Source: Alphaproteobacteria bacterium (GTDB taxonomy: Bacteria; Pseudomonadota; Alphaproteobacteria; Micropepsales; Micropepsaceae). Taken from it: DNA of 6,554 nucleotides. The stretch is from NCBI GenBank assembly GCA_017307315.1, contig JAFKFF010000325.1, positions 1-6,554 of the forward strand. The letters run 5' to 3'. The position numbers and the translations under genes are program-made. The notes under the pieces were generated by a model, which made no database searches, was not told the origin of the DNA, and saw nothing but the letters and a program-made list of their open reading frames with translations. Positions within the stretch are counted from its first letter, which is position 1. The number at the start of each line of letters is the position of its first letter. Shown piece by piece: positions 6,177 through 6,554 of this stretch.

Positions 6177-6554
6177 ATGCAGGACAAGGACGCACTGGCA
6201 ACATTGGCCTGGCTGGTCGAGGCGGGCGCCGACGAAGCAATCGCGGACGGGCCGGTCAACCGGCTGAATGCGAAGGCGCCGGCCCCGGTTCCGCCTGCGC
6301 CGCTTGCCATCCGCCCGGCGGTAGCGGCGGCTTCCCCACCGCCCAAAGGAGGGAGCGATCCCATCGGCGACGCGATGGCAGCCGCGGCAGCAGCCAGGAG
6401 CCTGGAGGCGTTGCGCCGCGCCATGGAAGCTTTCGAGGGCTCCGCCTTGAAGCGCGCGGCCACCAATACCGTGTTTGGGGACGGCACGCCGGAAGGCCGG
6501 GTTCTTTTCATCGGCGAGGCACCGGGCCGCGCCGAAGACCGCATCGGCAAGCCG
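6177..6554 (+). CDS. Uracil-DNA glycosylase, family 4-like (partial, C-terminus beyond right edge)
   Basis: Base-excision repair enzyme that removes uracil from DNA. The 126 visible codons begin with the extension seen in alphaproteobacterial members (LAWLVEAGADEAI, residues 10-22), followed by an Ala/Pro-rich, probably disordered linker (about 32-75). The catalytic domain then opens with LEALRRAMEAFEGSALK, TNTVFGDG (96-103), and the active-site motif GEAPGRAEDRIGKP (113-126), which runs to the window edge. Family 4 enzymes usually carry a [4Fe-4S] cluster with two ligands in this N-terminal part. Here the position where I recall Cys in alphaproteobacterial relatives (EGCALK) is Ser89, and there is no cysteine in the visible sequence at all. 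The remaining motifs lie outside the window, so a related subfamily such as UdgX cannot be fully excluded. The start at 6177 is supported by a strong ribosome binding site. Confidence 0.87.
   Translation, partial: MQDKDALATLAWLVEAGADEAIADGPVNRLNAKAPAPVPPAPLAIRPAVAAASPPPKGGSDPIGDAMAAAAAARSLEALRRAMEAFEGSALKRAATNTVFGDGTPEGRVLFIGEAPGRAEDRIGKP

Noticed and set aside
6164..6550. A minus-strand frame of 128 codons opposite the glycosylase gene, which could look like an upstream partner of ETF-QO.
   Set aside because: It is antisense to the GEAPG motif region and is a Ser/Ala/Met-rich shadow; the plus strand has both a strong ribosome binding site and family motifs.

Overview
The window reads as an ordinary, densely packed stretch of a GC-rich alphaproteobacterial chromosome. 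Gene families, codon use (mostly G or C in third positions), a CTTGAC-type -35 element and the neighbour order all fit that class. The order is methyltransferase / DUF2007 protein / divergent polyprenyl diphosphate synthase, and ETF-ubiquinone oxidoreductase divergent from a family 4-type uracil-DNA glycosylase. I cannot name the genus from sequence alone. I see no mobile element, tRNA, rRNA, CRISPR array or phage signature, and no non-coding stretch longer than about 85 bases.

Layout. Positions 1-682 hold two minus-strand genes: a SAM-dependent N6-adenine methyltransferase of the TrmN6/YfiC type, cut by the left edge, preceded by a small DUF2007 protein. An 81-base divergent gap with a good sigma-70-like promoter leads rightward into a long-chain polyprenyl diphosphate synthase (764-1795). 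Six bases after its stop codon, a leftward operon ends. In transcription order that operon is ETF-ubiquinone oxidoreductase (start near 6091), a TPR lipoprotein (4428-2734) and ispE (2734-1802). The last two overlap by one base (TAATG), and the first two are 7 bases apart. A second divergent gap (6092-6176) separates this operon from the rightward uracil-DNA glycosylase gene, which runs off the right edge.

Functional links. IspE acts in the MEP pathway that supplies IPP and DMAPP. The polyprenyl synthase polymerises these into the ubiquinone side chain. ETF-QO passes electrons from fatty-acid and amino-acid oxidation into the ubiquinone pool. Three of the seven genes therefore bear on making or using ubiquinone, though shared regulation is only inferred. 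The TPR lipoprotein between ETF-QO and ispE is the least understood gene here.

No new biological system is evident. The points most worth checking are a glycosylase whose visible half has no cysteine where Fe-S ligands are expected, the uncharacterised TPR lipoprotein translationally coupled to ispE, and a short C-terminal tail on IspE.
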